A DNA stretch of 64,000 nt from Marthasterias glacialis (lineage: Eukaryota; Echinodermata; Asteroidea; Forcipulatida; Asteriidae). The DNA lies in assembly GCA_911728455.2 (NCBI GenBank), contig OU452227.1, positions 15,268,110-15,332,109 of the forward strand. The letters run 5' to 3'. Position 1 is the stretch's first letter. Each line of letters opens with the position of its first letter. The notes under the pieces are model-generated. The model saw only the letters and a program-made list of their open reading frames with translations, was not told the DNA's origin and searched no databases. This document shows positions 21,982 through 34,700 of this stretch, piece after piece. Made by a program: the position numbers and the translations under genes.

Positions 21982-22375
21982 CGGAAGTGCGATTGTATCA
22001 CATGTACATATATCTCGGTTAATTTCGTGTGATCGCTTTCCTGTGATGTGTGAAGTTGAAATGCTGCAATGCCCGGGCCGCGAGATCGAGAGGGGGCGCA
22101 AAGAACGTGGGGCGAAATGGATGTGATGTGGAAGGGCAAAAGGGGCGTTACTTTTTGGAAGAGGGGAGCACACTTCCGTATAAACTTAATTCATTGTTTT
22201 ACTTTTTAATTTTAATGACAAATAAAGTACCTATTAACAATAAATTCTTTGGTTGATCAATAACTATTAAGATCATTCTGTATAAATTAATATTATCTTC
22301 TAGACGTTCTGTTTGTCATGGCGGAAGCAACCGCTCGCACGAGCCTAAAATAAAGTTGTTTTCTATGGTTTCAAG
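21982..22375. promoter_or_regulatory. Likely bidirectional promoter of TMEM94 (minus) and EVG1 (plus)
   Basis: The two start codons face away from each other. On the minus strand a strong donor (CTTCCG|GTAAGT-like, gt at 21981-21980) could end a non-coding first TMEM94 exon. The interval 22050-22180 is locally GC-richer, with cccgggccgcgagatcgaga and gggcgttac, against an AT-rich background. ETS-like cttccg motifs occur at about 22173 and 21982. A YY1/ETS-type catggcggaag lies at about 22318, just upstream of the EVG1 ATG. Transcription start positions are inferred. Confidence 0.6.
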
Positions 22376-25300
22376 ATGTCGGCCGGTAAATCGAGAAATG
22401 TTGCCAAAGGCGGAATGTGGAACACACAAACACCACAATACAGCAGCGAAACTCAACAGCTATTAAAGGGTATGTATCATCAAATAATCATAAACAGATA
22501 ATCTCTTTTAAAGATAAAAAAATTGCCGTAGGTAGTGCTAGAAAACACGAAGAAATTAATTTGTTGTTATGACTGGTTCAACTCGACCTTTATTTCTTTT
22601 GATAACAACCACAACACATTTAACAGTGAGTCAACTCGACCGTTAATTTATTATTTATTATTTATTAAAAATTATTATAAAACTCTCAAATATGTCCTGG
22701 AAAAGTTTCCATATCCGACTGCCACTTTCTAAGAGATTTTTTTTATATTTTTTAATGGATGTTGGGCTTTATTTCCCTTTTTAAATTTTAATATTCCTCT
22801 CGAGGAATTGGTAGCAAAAACGCTAATTATTTACCTTAAAAAAGAAAATTCAAGCGGACATTTCATCGCAAGGCCGGCACTTTTGCGCATTCATGCCCAA
22901 GGGAACTAAAATTGCATTTACTTTTACTTTAGCAAGTAGCATTGTCAAGCATGTCAAGCCCAACGTAGACGTGAACATTTTTCATGAATTCGCCATTTTG
23001 TAATCGTTCAAAGTGCCTGTTCCTCTCTAGACTCTGTTTACATTCTGTCAACCTTTCTGGACAGGTAAGGATATAATTTGACCAAAATTAAGGGAGATAA
23101 AGTGGCAGCCGGATCTGGCATTTTTGCCCAAAGTAACCTTTATTAATTGACAAATCCAAGAGAACAAAGATTTTTCTATCGAGAAAATTTCAAATACATG
23201 CACCGTGAATTGCAAAACTCGGTCATGAGCTGCGGCCGAGGATTGATACTAAATCCGGAACCAAAGCTGGATCCCCGATTCACTCTGACTCACCTCCATT
23301 TTTCTGAAATGTAAAGGAGAAACAAAGGTGGAAGCCTCTAAATGTCTCATTATAATCCTCTTCTTGGAACAAAAGGAAAAAGGTCTGGAATCGGGGATTA
23401 CACAATAATGGGCGAAAATTGGCAAAATATTCAAGACCATGTTTTTTCTTTGTGTGTGTGAAATGAAGCGTTAGACGGTGTGTGTCTGCTCTGTGGATGC
23501 TCAGTGCAATGTCCAGGGTACCTTCATCCAGGTATTCCAATTTTACACAATGGCGTGTTTAAACGTCGCCCTTTTGCTGGCTCAGAAAATATTTGGGTGT
23601 GTAAAAGTCATCCAACATCTACTTGTTAACAAAATGGCTTTAATGGGGAACCTTTTCCGACATTGAAGAGCTGCATTTTCATGTGTAAGATCTTTTTCTT
23701 TTTTTCATTTCCAGTTATGATGCAGGAGTCCAAGTTGAACACCTTCCAACAAAGACAGTTACAAAAAGCCATGAAAGGTATTATAGTCAAGTCTCATATT
23801 TCCGCTGATCTCCTATTTCCGTGGTATTAGAAAATTACGTTTTTGCGGCGCCAATATGTCCTCAATGGACGAATTTTATTCAGTGAATCAATTACCAATA
23901 ACCGTCTGCTGATCTGGTAAAAAGAACAAATCCAAAATGTTGAGGAGATTTTTTAAATTTAAACATTTGTGGAAAATACGCCATTTTCCAGACCAGGCAA
24001 ATTTCTGCTGACCATGGCTGCAAAGAGTGCCATTTTATCATTAAAATTTTTACCTTAAATGTTGTTCTGTCACTGTGAATATCAGTGTCCAGATCCCGTT
24101 TCACTTTTTAGAAAAAAACATGACATCGAAAGAATTTTCTTTCACCTCAAAAACGTAACAAATGTCGTGGAAATAAGGCCAGAAAACGGACGATCAGTAA
24201 AAAAGGAATAATTTCAACAACTTTTACAAAGGGGGCCCTCAATGTGTGTGTTTAAACATAAAGTAAAAACTCGCGCAGGTTAAAGACTTGCCTGCGCAAG
24301 TACAAAACTCGCCGGGGTGAATGTGCGTAATTTTCAAAATTGCGCAGTTTGGTTTTCAGTTTACGCGGTTACTATTTTGCGCTAAATATGGAGCAATTCT
24401 GTGATGCGACGGACCAGTCCAAAATGGAGTGCAGGGGTATCCTACAGAAATTTGGTACTCCACAATTAAAATGCCTAGTAAAAGAGCGAAACTTGCCCGA
24501 CTGGTGGGAAATTAAAAATCGTAATTCATTTAAAGTTAATTATTTCATATTATGGTTGAATTTAGTTCCATTAATGTAGAGGAAAAAGCTTTGCGGACCA
24601 TTTGAAAAACTCCCGTGGATATAGGCCTCGGACTCGCCTCCAAAATCACACGGCGCGAATGCTCATTTTTAATTTAATCTGAAAACTGGTGGATTTTGTT
24701 CAAGTCAAAGTGGAAAGTAATACTTCAGCAATAATAATAACAGGACACTTTGCGCAGGTTGGTGATTTATTTTTTATTTTGATCGAAAAATGCAGCAAAT
24801 ACCGCGTAAATAGGGTATTCCATCCAACTTTTTTTTTTAATTTTTTCATTTTTTTTAAGTAATGCCATAGAAAATTGGATTGGTGTAGTCAACAAGCTCA
24901 AGTTTTTCAAGGTGGAGTTTCAGTCACAGCGCTTGTGTTCTTGAGAAATAAATTTTACTGTAATTGTGCTCGTGTCTAACCCTTTTATATTTGCAACTTG
25001 GCTCAAAATCTATCATATGCTTCGCTACACAACGATGAAGTAACCCATGTCACACTTTCTTGTCATTGTAAATTGCATACTTATGGTTAATCACTGCCCC
25101 AAATTGTCAAAATTGACCCAAGTGTCAAAATTGACCCAAGTGTGAGAACTGTACCTCTACCAACAGTAGCTTAATTTCCATTGCAATGAAGCATAGCTGG
25201 AGGCTTCTCCAATTTACCACTCTAATTAAAGCACCTTAGGCAATGGCTCTACCCTCTACATAAGCATGTGTGTGTTTCCAACTGCCACCTTTCATGGCAC

Positions 25301-28272
25301 AGTGAGGTACATGTATGGATTGGTTTGGGTTTTTTTTTCAAGAAACACTGCATTCTACTGAGGATAAGTTGAAATGGTTTCAGTATTGTTATGATGTTCT
25401 GTTGGATCATATTTTGTTAAAAACAGATGAGTCCAAATAAGCATTTCCCAATTGGTTTTCTCAAGTTCAGAAGCAGCTATGCACCAGTTTGACTGAAAGC
25501 AGTATGTTAAACTGGTTCCAGAGTCCAATGATCACTTTCGTGATGCCAAACATTTTAGGGGGGTTTCATAAAAGATGTTTCTTGAGAATTACCTTTTCTC
25601 TTCTCTTCACCAGAGGGAGGTCCTTTACCAATGAGGTGCAACCCTTCCACAAGTAAAATGCCAGCTGCTCCATCACCACCACAACCCAAGAGTCACCGGG
25701 TTGACCCCAAAGGTCACAGTGGTGGGCTTAGGATGAAGGAAGACATTGAGCACTCAGGAGCCTATGAAAGGCAGCAGTACAGACCAAGTCCACAAAGTAA
25801 GCTCATTTAAACTTTAACAGATGTAATTATTGCATCAGGGATCAAGAACAGTAAGATTTAGTGTTACCCTACATGGGTATAGGGCAAACCCAAGTCATAT
25901 TGTTAACCACTTAATGCAGGTGCCTGGACACACGATCAGTCACCGTCTAAACATGCATTCATATGTGTCTGTGTGTGGGTGCGATTGTTGTGGCGAACCG
26001 CTCGTAATCTTCTGTGTGGGATGAGTTCAACAGCGAACTCAAAAGAAAACTGTAAATCCCAGTGCCAAAGACCAAAATGTTTGTTGTCTTTACTTCGTTT
26101 AGTCATGTATACTGTAGTAAAGTATACTTAAACAACAACATTCCGCAAACGTTTTTTTTTTAGATTGGTCACCGAAAATGATACCTTGGCTGGTGGCATA
26201 AGAATTTAAGAAATGCCAAATTTAACTTATTAGGACCTAGCTTTGTTTATTATCATATTAGGTTGGAAGGTTTTTAGGGCTTCCTAGTAAAAGATATTGA
26301 GTCCCTCTTCAATTTCCCTTTGGGAGTGGAGATTTGAAAGACCAATTCAAACCCCGCCTATTTTTGCAGAGAGTACCTGATCCACTTGACTGCAGTTGTT
26401 CGTTAAATTAGTATTGTACTATTTACTTCAACGTCTCAAAGCAATGACAACAGCGTCTGTGAATCAAAATAGGGAAATAATGGATTGATGTCAGTAGGCA
26501 GTCATAGTTCTCTATTCGTGACAGTATTTAGTTCCAGCGTTTGGGTCTAGTCACTAGGACAAATACCTTGTCTCCTTTATGTTTAACAGGTGTATTGTAT
26601 TTTCAAATTTGCTCTGAGCAAACTTTGGTTTGTCATTTTAAGGTTTAGTTCTAAAGAAAGTTGACTAGAACCTTTTGTAAATTAATGTTGGAGTTGGTCG
26701 GTTTCTTTCAGAATCAATGGCTAAAGAGAAGAGCAGGCTACAACATATTATGACATATGGAGAGGACGAGAAACCCATGACAGAGGAGCGGAGGAGGCAG
26801 ATCCTAAGGGTCCCAACACCTGAACCGGAGAAGGATAGATTTGATGAGTGTAAGAATTGGTCATAAAGCTTCGTTCTACAAGAGGTTCATGCCAAATGCC
26901 AGTCAGTCCGCCATTTTGTATGCATTTTAACCTTAGACTGTGGGAATCAAGCCACTTCGGCTACAGCTATGGCCACTTGCTGCGGCAACACTGAATAATA
27001 GGCCTTTTTAGTTATCAGGTCATAGCCACTCCTGAAGCCATGACCTTTGAGACGGCCTGATGTTGAGAACTGAAAGGGAGTTTTATACTGGAGACAATAG
27101 CTTTGCTACTGTCAAACTAAAATCATTTGAGTTTGGCACGGCAGCAGCGCAACAACTGACACTTGCCTAAACTCCCTCTCTCTCACCAGCAGGTTGAAAA
27201 CAATCAAACTTAAAAACTGGCATCATGGTTACACTTTTGGGGTTTTTTTTTATCTAGTGGAAGCTGAGATCAGGGATCGAGCTGACTTTCTTGAAGAGAT
27301 GACACGTCTTGGAAAAGGGAAGGAGTATAAGACCATCATAGCCACAGAAATATCACAGGTGAGTTCAACATTTCTAGCATCTGTTTAGCTCTGTGGCTCT
27401 TTTGTAAACGTGATGTCACAGGTTACTTTGTTTCTTCATAGTACTGTGATATCCATTCTTACATGGACAAAACTGTTGAATATGCTATAAAACTAGTTCA
27501 AAACACTGAGGACTCAGAAGCTACAAAGTGGACCTTTGTGAAATAAATGGGAATCTCAATATCTATGCATTCATTTTCATATTCCTTTTAAACTCACCAT
27601 TGTATACATGTCAAACCAAAATAATATATTTTAGTAAACTTTATATCCATGTTCACATTTTGAGTTCTACAAAGGTCATTGAATAGTTTACCGTGGTTTT
27701 GAACTTGATGCCCCCTTCTGACATTCAGATTTTTACATGAAAGCTCCCATTTCTCTTGGAAAGTTCATGAAGGAAATTCTGGACATAGTGGAGTTGTTTT
27801 GATGGTATTGTATTTTGTTTTTGGTGGCATGGATGGCTACTGCAAAAAGCACTCGCCTCGCACCACTGTGGCCATAGTTTGATTCTTGACAAGGGTCATA
27901 TGTGAGTAGAATTGTACGTTGGTTCTCTCCTGTGCCAAGAGGGTTTTTCTCGGCCCTTTGGTTTTCTTTCCTCCGGAAAAATCAAACACTTTTGATCTCT
28001 GGCTGTGCACTGTGGTCATATATGGGTTGATGTGGCTGGTTGCCAAGGGCGCCTTTCAGCTGGACCACGCTGTGGCTGCGTTTTTTGCAATTCAGTATTT
28101 CAGCTGTGAGTAAGGATGATTAGCCCCCCAATTATTATTATTTTTTTTACAGAAACTACGGGAAATGGAAGTCATAGATAAGAAGAGGACAGCACAACTC
28201 CAAAAAGCTATAGAAACCAAAGAAAAAGAAACCACAAATTCCTTACCCACGGAGGAAGGTGATTGTAAATAA
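22376..28272 (+). CDS. UPF0193 (EVG1) family protein, C22orf23-like, complete
   Basis: Six coding exons: 22376-22469, 23715-23777, 25614-25796, 26712-26849, 27258-27358, 28153-28272 (TAA at 28270-28272). Phases agree at all five junctions and give 232 residues, close to the roughly 217 of the human relative. Family landmarks are GGMWNTQT near residue 12, VMMQESKLNTFQQRQL at about 32-47, RQILRVPTPEPEKDRFDE near 143-160, and ADFLEEMTRLGKGKEYK near 168-185. The protein is charged and has no membrane segment or signal peptide. Its molecular role is not established; I do not assign one. The start at 22376 is chosen because the earlier ATG at 22364 is in another frame. Confidence 0.93.
23120..23640 (-). 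repeat. Dispersed repeat family, about 550 bp (copy 1, inverted)
   Basis: Contains, in inverted order relative to copies at 53530-54080 and 57780-58360, the blocks for gaattgcaaaac, gctgcggccgaggatt, ccggaaccaaagctgg, ttcactctgactcacctcca, ggtggaagcctc, taatcctcttc and attccaattttacacaatgg. No coding frame is conserved between copies. It lies in EVG1 intron 1. Confidence 0.7.
27825..28095 (+). repeat. tRNA-like SINE, third type
   Basis: ggcatggatggctactgcaa and a box-B-like gtttgattcttgac are followed by ttggttctctcctgtgccaa and a pyrimidine-rich ggttttctttcctccgg segment, typical of invertebrate SINE bodies. It ends 57 bp before the last EVG1 coding exon. Confidence 0.55.
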
Positions 28273-31080
28273 TGGCAGTATAGATCCAGTGTAGATATGC
28301 TTTGTACTTAAAAAAATATTCAGAAGTGTAATGTAGGTGATCAGCTATTTGAGGAAACAGTGTGTAATGTTTTGATATGTTTAGAAACCGTGTTGTGATG
28401 GGATTATTTTTGTCAGGTACACCATTGTTGTTGAGGTTTTGTTGCCCACCATCGTGTCAGTGCAAACAAAATTGTAATTCATTTTTGGCAAAATGTTGTG
28501 ATCTTGCGAACAATGACAAACCATTTGGGAATCATATCTAAAACATTGACTTCTTTGGTTACAAGTGAATGCTTGAATTTGAAATCCTCAGACTAGAGAC
28601 AGTTGCTATGTCATATGGTTCAGGACAAGCTTTTGCGCAGCTATGTAAGAGATGGTGAACACCTACATATACCAGGCTCTGCTCGTCTGGAGGTTGCTAT
28701 ACAAATGCTTGCCCCTAACTGTTTCAGTAGCAACTTTATCTTTAATCTGGGGAATCCAATTGGAGTGTTCACTTGTGATCAATCAAGCCATGGTACTAGA
28801 CATTTGAAATCTAACTCGCAATTGGCTTATTGGTTAAGTGCAACAATATTGAAAACATGGGGACATTTTTCAGGAAGATACTGCTGTCTGTAGTCAAGAA
28901 ACAAAGATTGAATCAAGTTTCTCTCTGAAGAATATGACCTGATACACTGACTCAGAGATACAAAGCCTTCTTCCACATAAAGCCTGGGTCATACTTCACG
29001 CAAATGCAAACACGATGCGAACATAGTAGCATCAGATGACTGCTCCAGATAAACCAAGATTTGTTTCTTTCTCAAGCTTGAGTATATTGTTGGATATCCA
29101 GGCTTGATACTTCCCTCTTGTTAGGGCAAGGCAGTCTTAGTAGAGGGCACCTCTATGAGAGAAATGTTTATTTCTACTGGAACATTTCAAAGGGCACAAA
29201 GGCAATGACCAGCGGTATGGAAACGATTGCCTCCGTTGCCTCAGTGAAGTACTAGGCCTGTATGTCACTTGAACCGAAAGCTTGTTTCTTGCTGAATGCA
29301 TCGTCTTCAGGTTTGAAGCAGCATACTACACTGACTCATTTGTCTGAGCAGGTTGTTTTAAATGGTAAATTCTGGTAGAATCGGGAGGCTGGTAGAAAAA
29401 AGCTTTTGGGGGAATTGTTGTTGTTAAAGGTGTTTATATCTTTGGTGTGTCTTTGAAACTGTGTTTCCTAATCGCAAAGTACCAATCATTCTAAGAAATA
29501 TTGTTACTTGAAATGCTGCGATCATTGAGAACATATTTCATGTGAATCCAATCTTATTTTTATGAATATTATCATATTTACAAAGCTTCCAAAAAGCATG
29601 AAACTATCTCCCTAACAGGCAGAACTGAATTTGATGATATTTTCATAGGTTAGATGTCTGATGTGTCTCTTTAAAGACAAAGTTCAGGATTGGTCATTAT
29701 TGGTGAAAACAAGTTGGTTAGTTTCAATTTGAAACCTCACTCATACTAGGTTCATACCAGTTCCAATCCTTCAGAGAACTATTTTCTTCTGGTATACATG
29801 TACTGTCAAATTCAAGGAAACAGCATAATTTGAAGACCACATAGATGATTGTTCCTTATTTCAATTGCCGCAATCCAAATAATCCTGATAAGAACATGCA
29901 AAATTCCTGACAAGACGTTAACCGTTTGTTTGTCTGTTTGTTTGTTGGGTCGTTTGTTTTATTTGTTGGGGTGTTTGTGTGTTTGTTGGAGTGTTTGTTT
30001 GTTTGTTTGTTTGTTTGTTTCACTGAAACGTATCCATCAAATAAGATGAAATTTTCACAGGTTGGTCATATGGCGCTGGTGTTTTTTTTTTTAAACTAGA
30101 AGATGGGGGAGAATTTTCTCTCCCAGAAAGCAATGATGTACTTTCTCCTTTACTAAAAAGGTTGGATACATACACAATGTACACACTATCAAAACCAACT
30201 GTTACATATTGTATTGGTAATGAGTTAAGAAGATTGTATTATAATGTACCAAGTGGAATAAATATATGAGAATAGTCTCTCTTAAATTTATATTCAACAA
30301 AATTGAGCAGGTGTTATTATTATTCATGGTTTATTCGTATTCATTCTGCAGCCCGAGGGCTCAATTGCATCAAGTTAACATTAAAAACGGTAAAAATTTA
30401 AACAACTAAAAATATATACAATAGAAAAAGTGTACCATCATGTACAAGAAGTGAAAAATTAATATTTAGTTATTGTTATAATATTATAGGATACTGTAGC
30501 TGTATGTATTTTGGTACAAAACCTGATCGACCTCCTCTGAGATTATAAAGACAACGTACAGGATTGGTAATCATCAAAAACTAAATTGATTAGGTTTATT
30601 CTGAAAGCTCACCATCATATACCAATCGTTACCAATCCCCTGAAGAAATATATGTCTGAAATTCTGTCAAAGTCAAGCAAACTTTTCTTACCCCCCTTTG
30701 CTTTTTCCAAAGTTTATGACCAGTTTTCTTGAAACTTTTCAACAAAGGATCTTGAATCACATGATACATCACACTCAAGTTTTGTTTTGTCTTTTATTCA
30801 ATAAATAAAAAATTTAAATAAATCATAATTTTAAAATTAATACAAAATACTATGTTAAAACATAGGTACATAAAAATAATCAGATGACACTGTAACAGTA
30901 CCCCAGTTTATTTATTTTTTTTTTTTTAAGATTGTGACACTAGATATTTAGGAAAATTTACACAATTAAGAAGTAATCACCCTAGCCGTTAAAAAGTATG
31001 ACCACCCCCTTCCCCCTCACATGGCGGGCACTACCCCTTCATAGGTACGCGAACATCAACAGAGGGCGCTACTAAAAGTC
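28273..31080. other. EVG1 3' flank and EVG1-BTAF1 intergenic region
   Basis: No convincing gene. A 96-codon open frame at 28603-28893 has no recognisable features. Segment 29120-29240 (agagggcacctctatgagag, aacatttcaaagggcac) is a repeat also present at 44080-44180 and 56805-56955. A (TTTG)n-rich stretch lies at 29925-30020. An aataaa at about 30257 could be a polyadenylation signal for a long EVG1 3' UTR, but this is speculative. The 30300-31000 part is AT-rich with poly-T tracts. Confidence 0.6.
29925..30020 (+). repeat. (TTTG)n simple repeat
   Basis: Interrupted gtttgtttgttt runs over about 95 bp. They give an artefactual Cys/Val/Leu-rich open frame on the plus strand. Confidence 0.85.
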
Positions 31081-31084
31081 TGTT

Positions 31085-31706
31085 TATTTTGTTGACCAAT
31101 CCAAGCCGGCCATCGCGACCAACCAGTGATCCAAGATGGCGCTGCCCTTGTGAGCTGAAATTTGCCGAAGTTTGCTGAAAAAGTTAGACGAAGTTTTGAT
31201 TGATCTTATCAAAATAGCCTGATCAAATTCTGAGGATAAAAGTACGAACTACGTGCGAAACTGTGTGGAAGTGCAGTGATGCAATATTTACGTATAAAGA
31301 TTGGTTGATCCAATATTTGACTGATTTTTAGTTTATCGTCTGCAAACCTTCGACCACGTCACAGCACACACTGTCTGACTGACTCAGTGACTGACACGGA
31401 CGGGTCCACACACACAAAACAACCCGTTGGGCCTACCGAGTGTTGGCCGCGCCTACCCTTCGATGTTGTTTTGAAGATATTCCTCTAAAGCTTTGTCCAC
31501 CATCAGTAAGCACACAAACTTAAGATTGAAGTTTGATTTGATGTGATTAGGCTTCCAATCTTCAGAATCAGTGAGTGAGTGACTGAGTGAGTTATAACCA
31601 GAAAAAAACAAAACAAAACAGTTAAAACAAAACAAAATAAAACAAAACAAAACAAACGGAAGAGAGAATTTCAAAGGAAAGGAAACAGTCGTCTGTCAGA
31701 GTCATC
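31085..31706 (+). promoter_or_regulatory. BTAF1 promoter and 5' UTR
   Basis: A CCAAT motif (gaccaatccaag, about 31094) and a YY1-type initiator (ccaagatggcgctg, about 31131) mark a plausible start region of an animal housekeeping gene. From there to the ATG at 31707 the sequence carries several stops in the BTAF1 frame and no good coding signal, consistent with 5' UTR of roughly 570 nt or a UTR with an unseen intron. Confidence 0.6.
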
Positions 31707-34700
31707 ATGTCAACAACAAGGTAAACACAATCTTTACTGGAATATGGACTTTTGAAACATGTTGGACCTTTATTAGCCCCACTAGTGTGGCAAGGATTTT
31801 TGACATCGGTTGAATCCTTAGCCACACGTCTAAGCCTATCTTTTGTGCAGCTCGTCCCCCAATCCGCCGCATCGAAACCTAACGGGTGCGGCGCTGGATT
31901 TTAACCAACTAAATGTGTCCACGTACCTCTTAGCTTCCCTCCGGTACTTTGGCTGTTGAAGTTACTAACCTTATTAAGGGCAAATAATCATTTGAATTTG
32001 GCTCAAAATTACTCCACACGAATAGCTATCGGCTAGCGATCGGGGCCATTTTGATTACCCAGAATGCAATGCCATCACGAAGTCACGAGAGTGCAAAAAC
32101 AATTCAGCGGCTGTTTCACGTGACAGCTACAGCTAATGAAACAGCTTAGAATACAAAATGCATGGAGTCAGAAAAAGTGCATGCACCAAATCTATGCATG
32201 GCATCGGTTGCATGCACGCATAGTTTGGTACTTGCACTTTTTGCTGACTCCATTCTGAAATTGTTTTTATACTCTCGCGCCACACGTGATTTCGTGATGG
32301 CATTGCATTCTGGGTAATCAAAATGGCCCCGATCGCTAGCCGATGTCTATTTGTGTGGAGTAATTTTGAGCAAAATTCAAATGATTAGTTGCCCTTAATA
32401 AGGTTAGTAACTTCAACAGCCACAGTACCAGAGGGAAGCTAAGAGGTACGTGGACACATTTAGTTGGTTAAAATCCAGCGCCGCACCTGTTAGGTTTCGA
32501 TGCGGCGGATTGGGGGACGAGCTGCACAAAAGATATGCTTGGACGTGTGGCTAAGGATTCAACCGATGTCAAAAATCCTTGCCACACTAGTGGGGCTAGA
32601 CCTTTATCTAACCTTTATCTCAAAAATGTATTCAACATGTTCTGATAATGTAGTTGGCACTTAATGTCACGGAAGTTCTCCTCCTATCTATTGACCCCAA
32701 AATAAAAGTTGTAAACATTTCAAAATCAAAGACAAAAGGTACATCAGTGGACATTGGTCTATGAATGCAGAATGGTTTACGTACGTACATACATATCACT
32801 GAACTGACTAACTGACAAAGTTATGTGAACGGATTTTCTAGGTCAATAGAGATTGTAACTGTTAGTATTATTTGTTAGTTTCGGGGGTGGGGGGGGGGGG
32901 GCGTGGACGCGATAATGCACAATCCTGCTGCCATCTTTTGAGGTCAAGCGCAGCATTGAACGTGTATTGTAGGTTTTTTGACCTCGACCCTTTCCTGTAC
33001 TATAAAAGTGCTCATTAGTGGCGTCATACGCATAAGGTCTATTGTAGTACTATTACCTAAAGGGTTGTTCCTTCTCCAATAAATTAAGAACACAAAGGAA
33101 ATTTAAAATTAACATGTTTGTGATACTAGAATGATCAGTTTTCATGAATGTATGATAAATTATGCTTTTGAAAACAAGTCCATTGACTACTAAATTTATC
33201 TTCAAAGAAAAAGAAGAGAATTTAAGGCAACAAAAACAACACAATGATCACAGCACCTGCAGTTAACTACGTGGCGGGCAGCAACACGAACCTAGTGTGG
33301 TACAATTTAGAGACCCCTAAACATTGCCTAAAAGTTCATACGTTGTATATACCCTGTATATTTGGAAAAACTTATCATCCTACCATGCCTACCCAAAGTT
33401 TTTTCTTTTCATGGAAAGAACAAATAGTGTTCTTTATTATCTGAAAGAATAAACAAAATCTGTTCATTCGCATCTCACCAATTGATAATGATAGTTTCAA
33501 AATTAAACATGCGAAAATAATGGAATCGCCCAACTGGTGGTTTGTATACTTTATGCTGTTTTAGTTTACACAGAGCATACGGTTGTGCACACAATTTGTA
33601 TTTGAATTCAAAGGAGCTCTGATCACTTGTGCAGCACATTCGTGAATGAGATGCAATTAGGTTTAAATAATGTATATTAAATGATGGTCAGATTTAATCC
33701 TCCACTCATACTGTATTTGTCTATGGAAAGAGAGAAGAACTTCATATTTAGTTGCCCTGCATGCCAGTTTTGTATTCAAGTTCTTAATTTTCCCTTCAAG
33801 TCCGAATCCTCAGTGTTAAGTCTGAGTCCTCAGTGTCAAGTCAGAGCTCTCAGTGTCAAGTCTGAGCTCTCAGTGTCAAGTCTCAGTTCTCATTCAATTC
33901 TGAGTTCTTAGTGTCAAGTCTGAGTTCTCAGTGTCAAGTCAGAGTCCTCAGTGTTAATTACGAGTTCTAAGTGTCAAGTCTCAGTTCTCATTCAATTCTG
34001 AGTTATCAGTGTCAAGTCAAAAGGTCTGTGTCAGGTCTGAGTCCTATGTGTCAAGTCTGAGTCCTCAGTGTCAGGTCTGATTTCTCAGTGTCATGTCTGA
34101 GTTCTCAGTGTCAAGTCTGAGTTCTCAGTGTCAAGTCTGAGTCCTCAGTGTTAGTTACGAGTTTTCATTGTCAAGTCTGCGTTCTCAGTGTCAAGTCCAA
34201 GTTCTTAGTGTCAAGTCTGAGTCCTCAGTGTTAATTACGAGTCCTAAGTGTAAAGTCTGAGTTCTCAGTGTCAAGTCTGAGTTCTCAGTGTCAAGTTTGA
34301 CTTTTCAGTGTGTGTCAAGTCTGAGTTCTCAGTTTCAAGTCTGAGTTCTCAGTTTCAAGTCTGAGTTCTCAGTGTCAAGTCTGAGTTCTCAGTGTCAAGT
34401 CCGAGGTCTCAGTGTCAAGTCTGAGTCCTATGTGTCAAGTCTGAGTCCTCAGTGTTAATTGCTAGTTCTAATTAAGTGTTAAGTCTGAGTTCTGAGTGTC
34501 AAATCTGAGTCCACAGTGTCAAGTCTGAGTTCTCAGTTTCAAGTCTGAGTCCTCAGTGTCAAGTCTGAGTCCTCAGTGTTAATTACGAGTTCTAAGTGTC
34601 AAGTCTCAGTTCTCATTCAATTCTGAGTTATCAGTGTCAAGTCAAAAGGTCTCAGTGTCAGGTCTGAGTCCTATGTGTCAAGTCTGAGTCCTCAGTGTCA

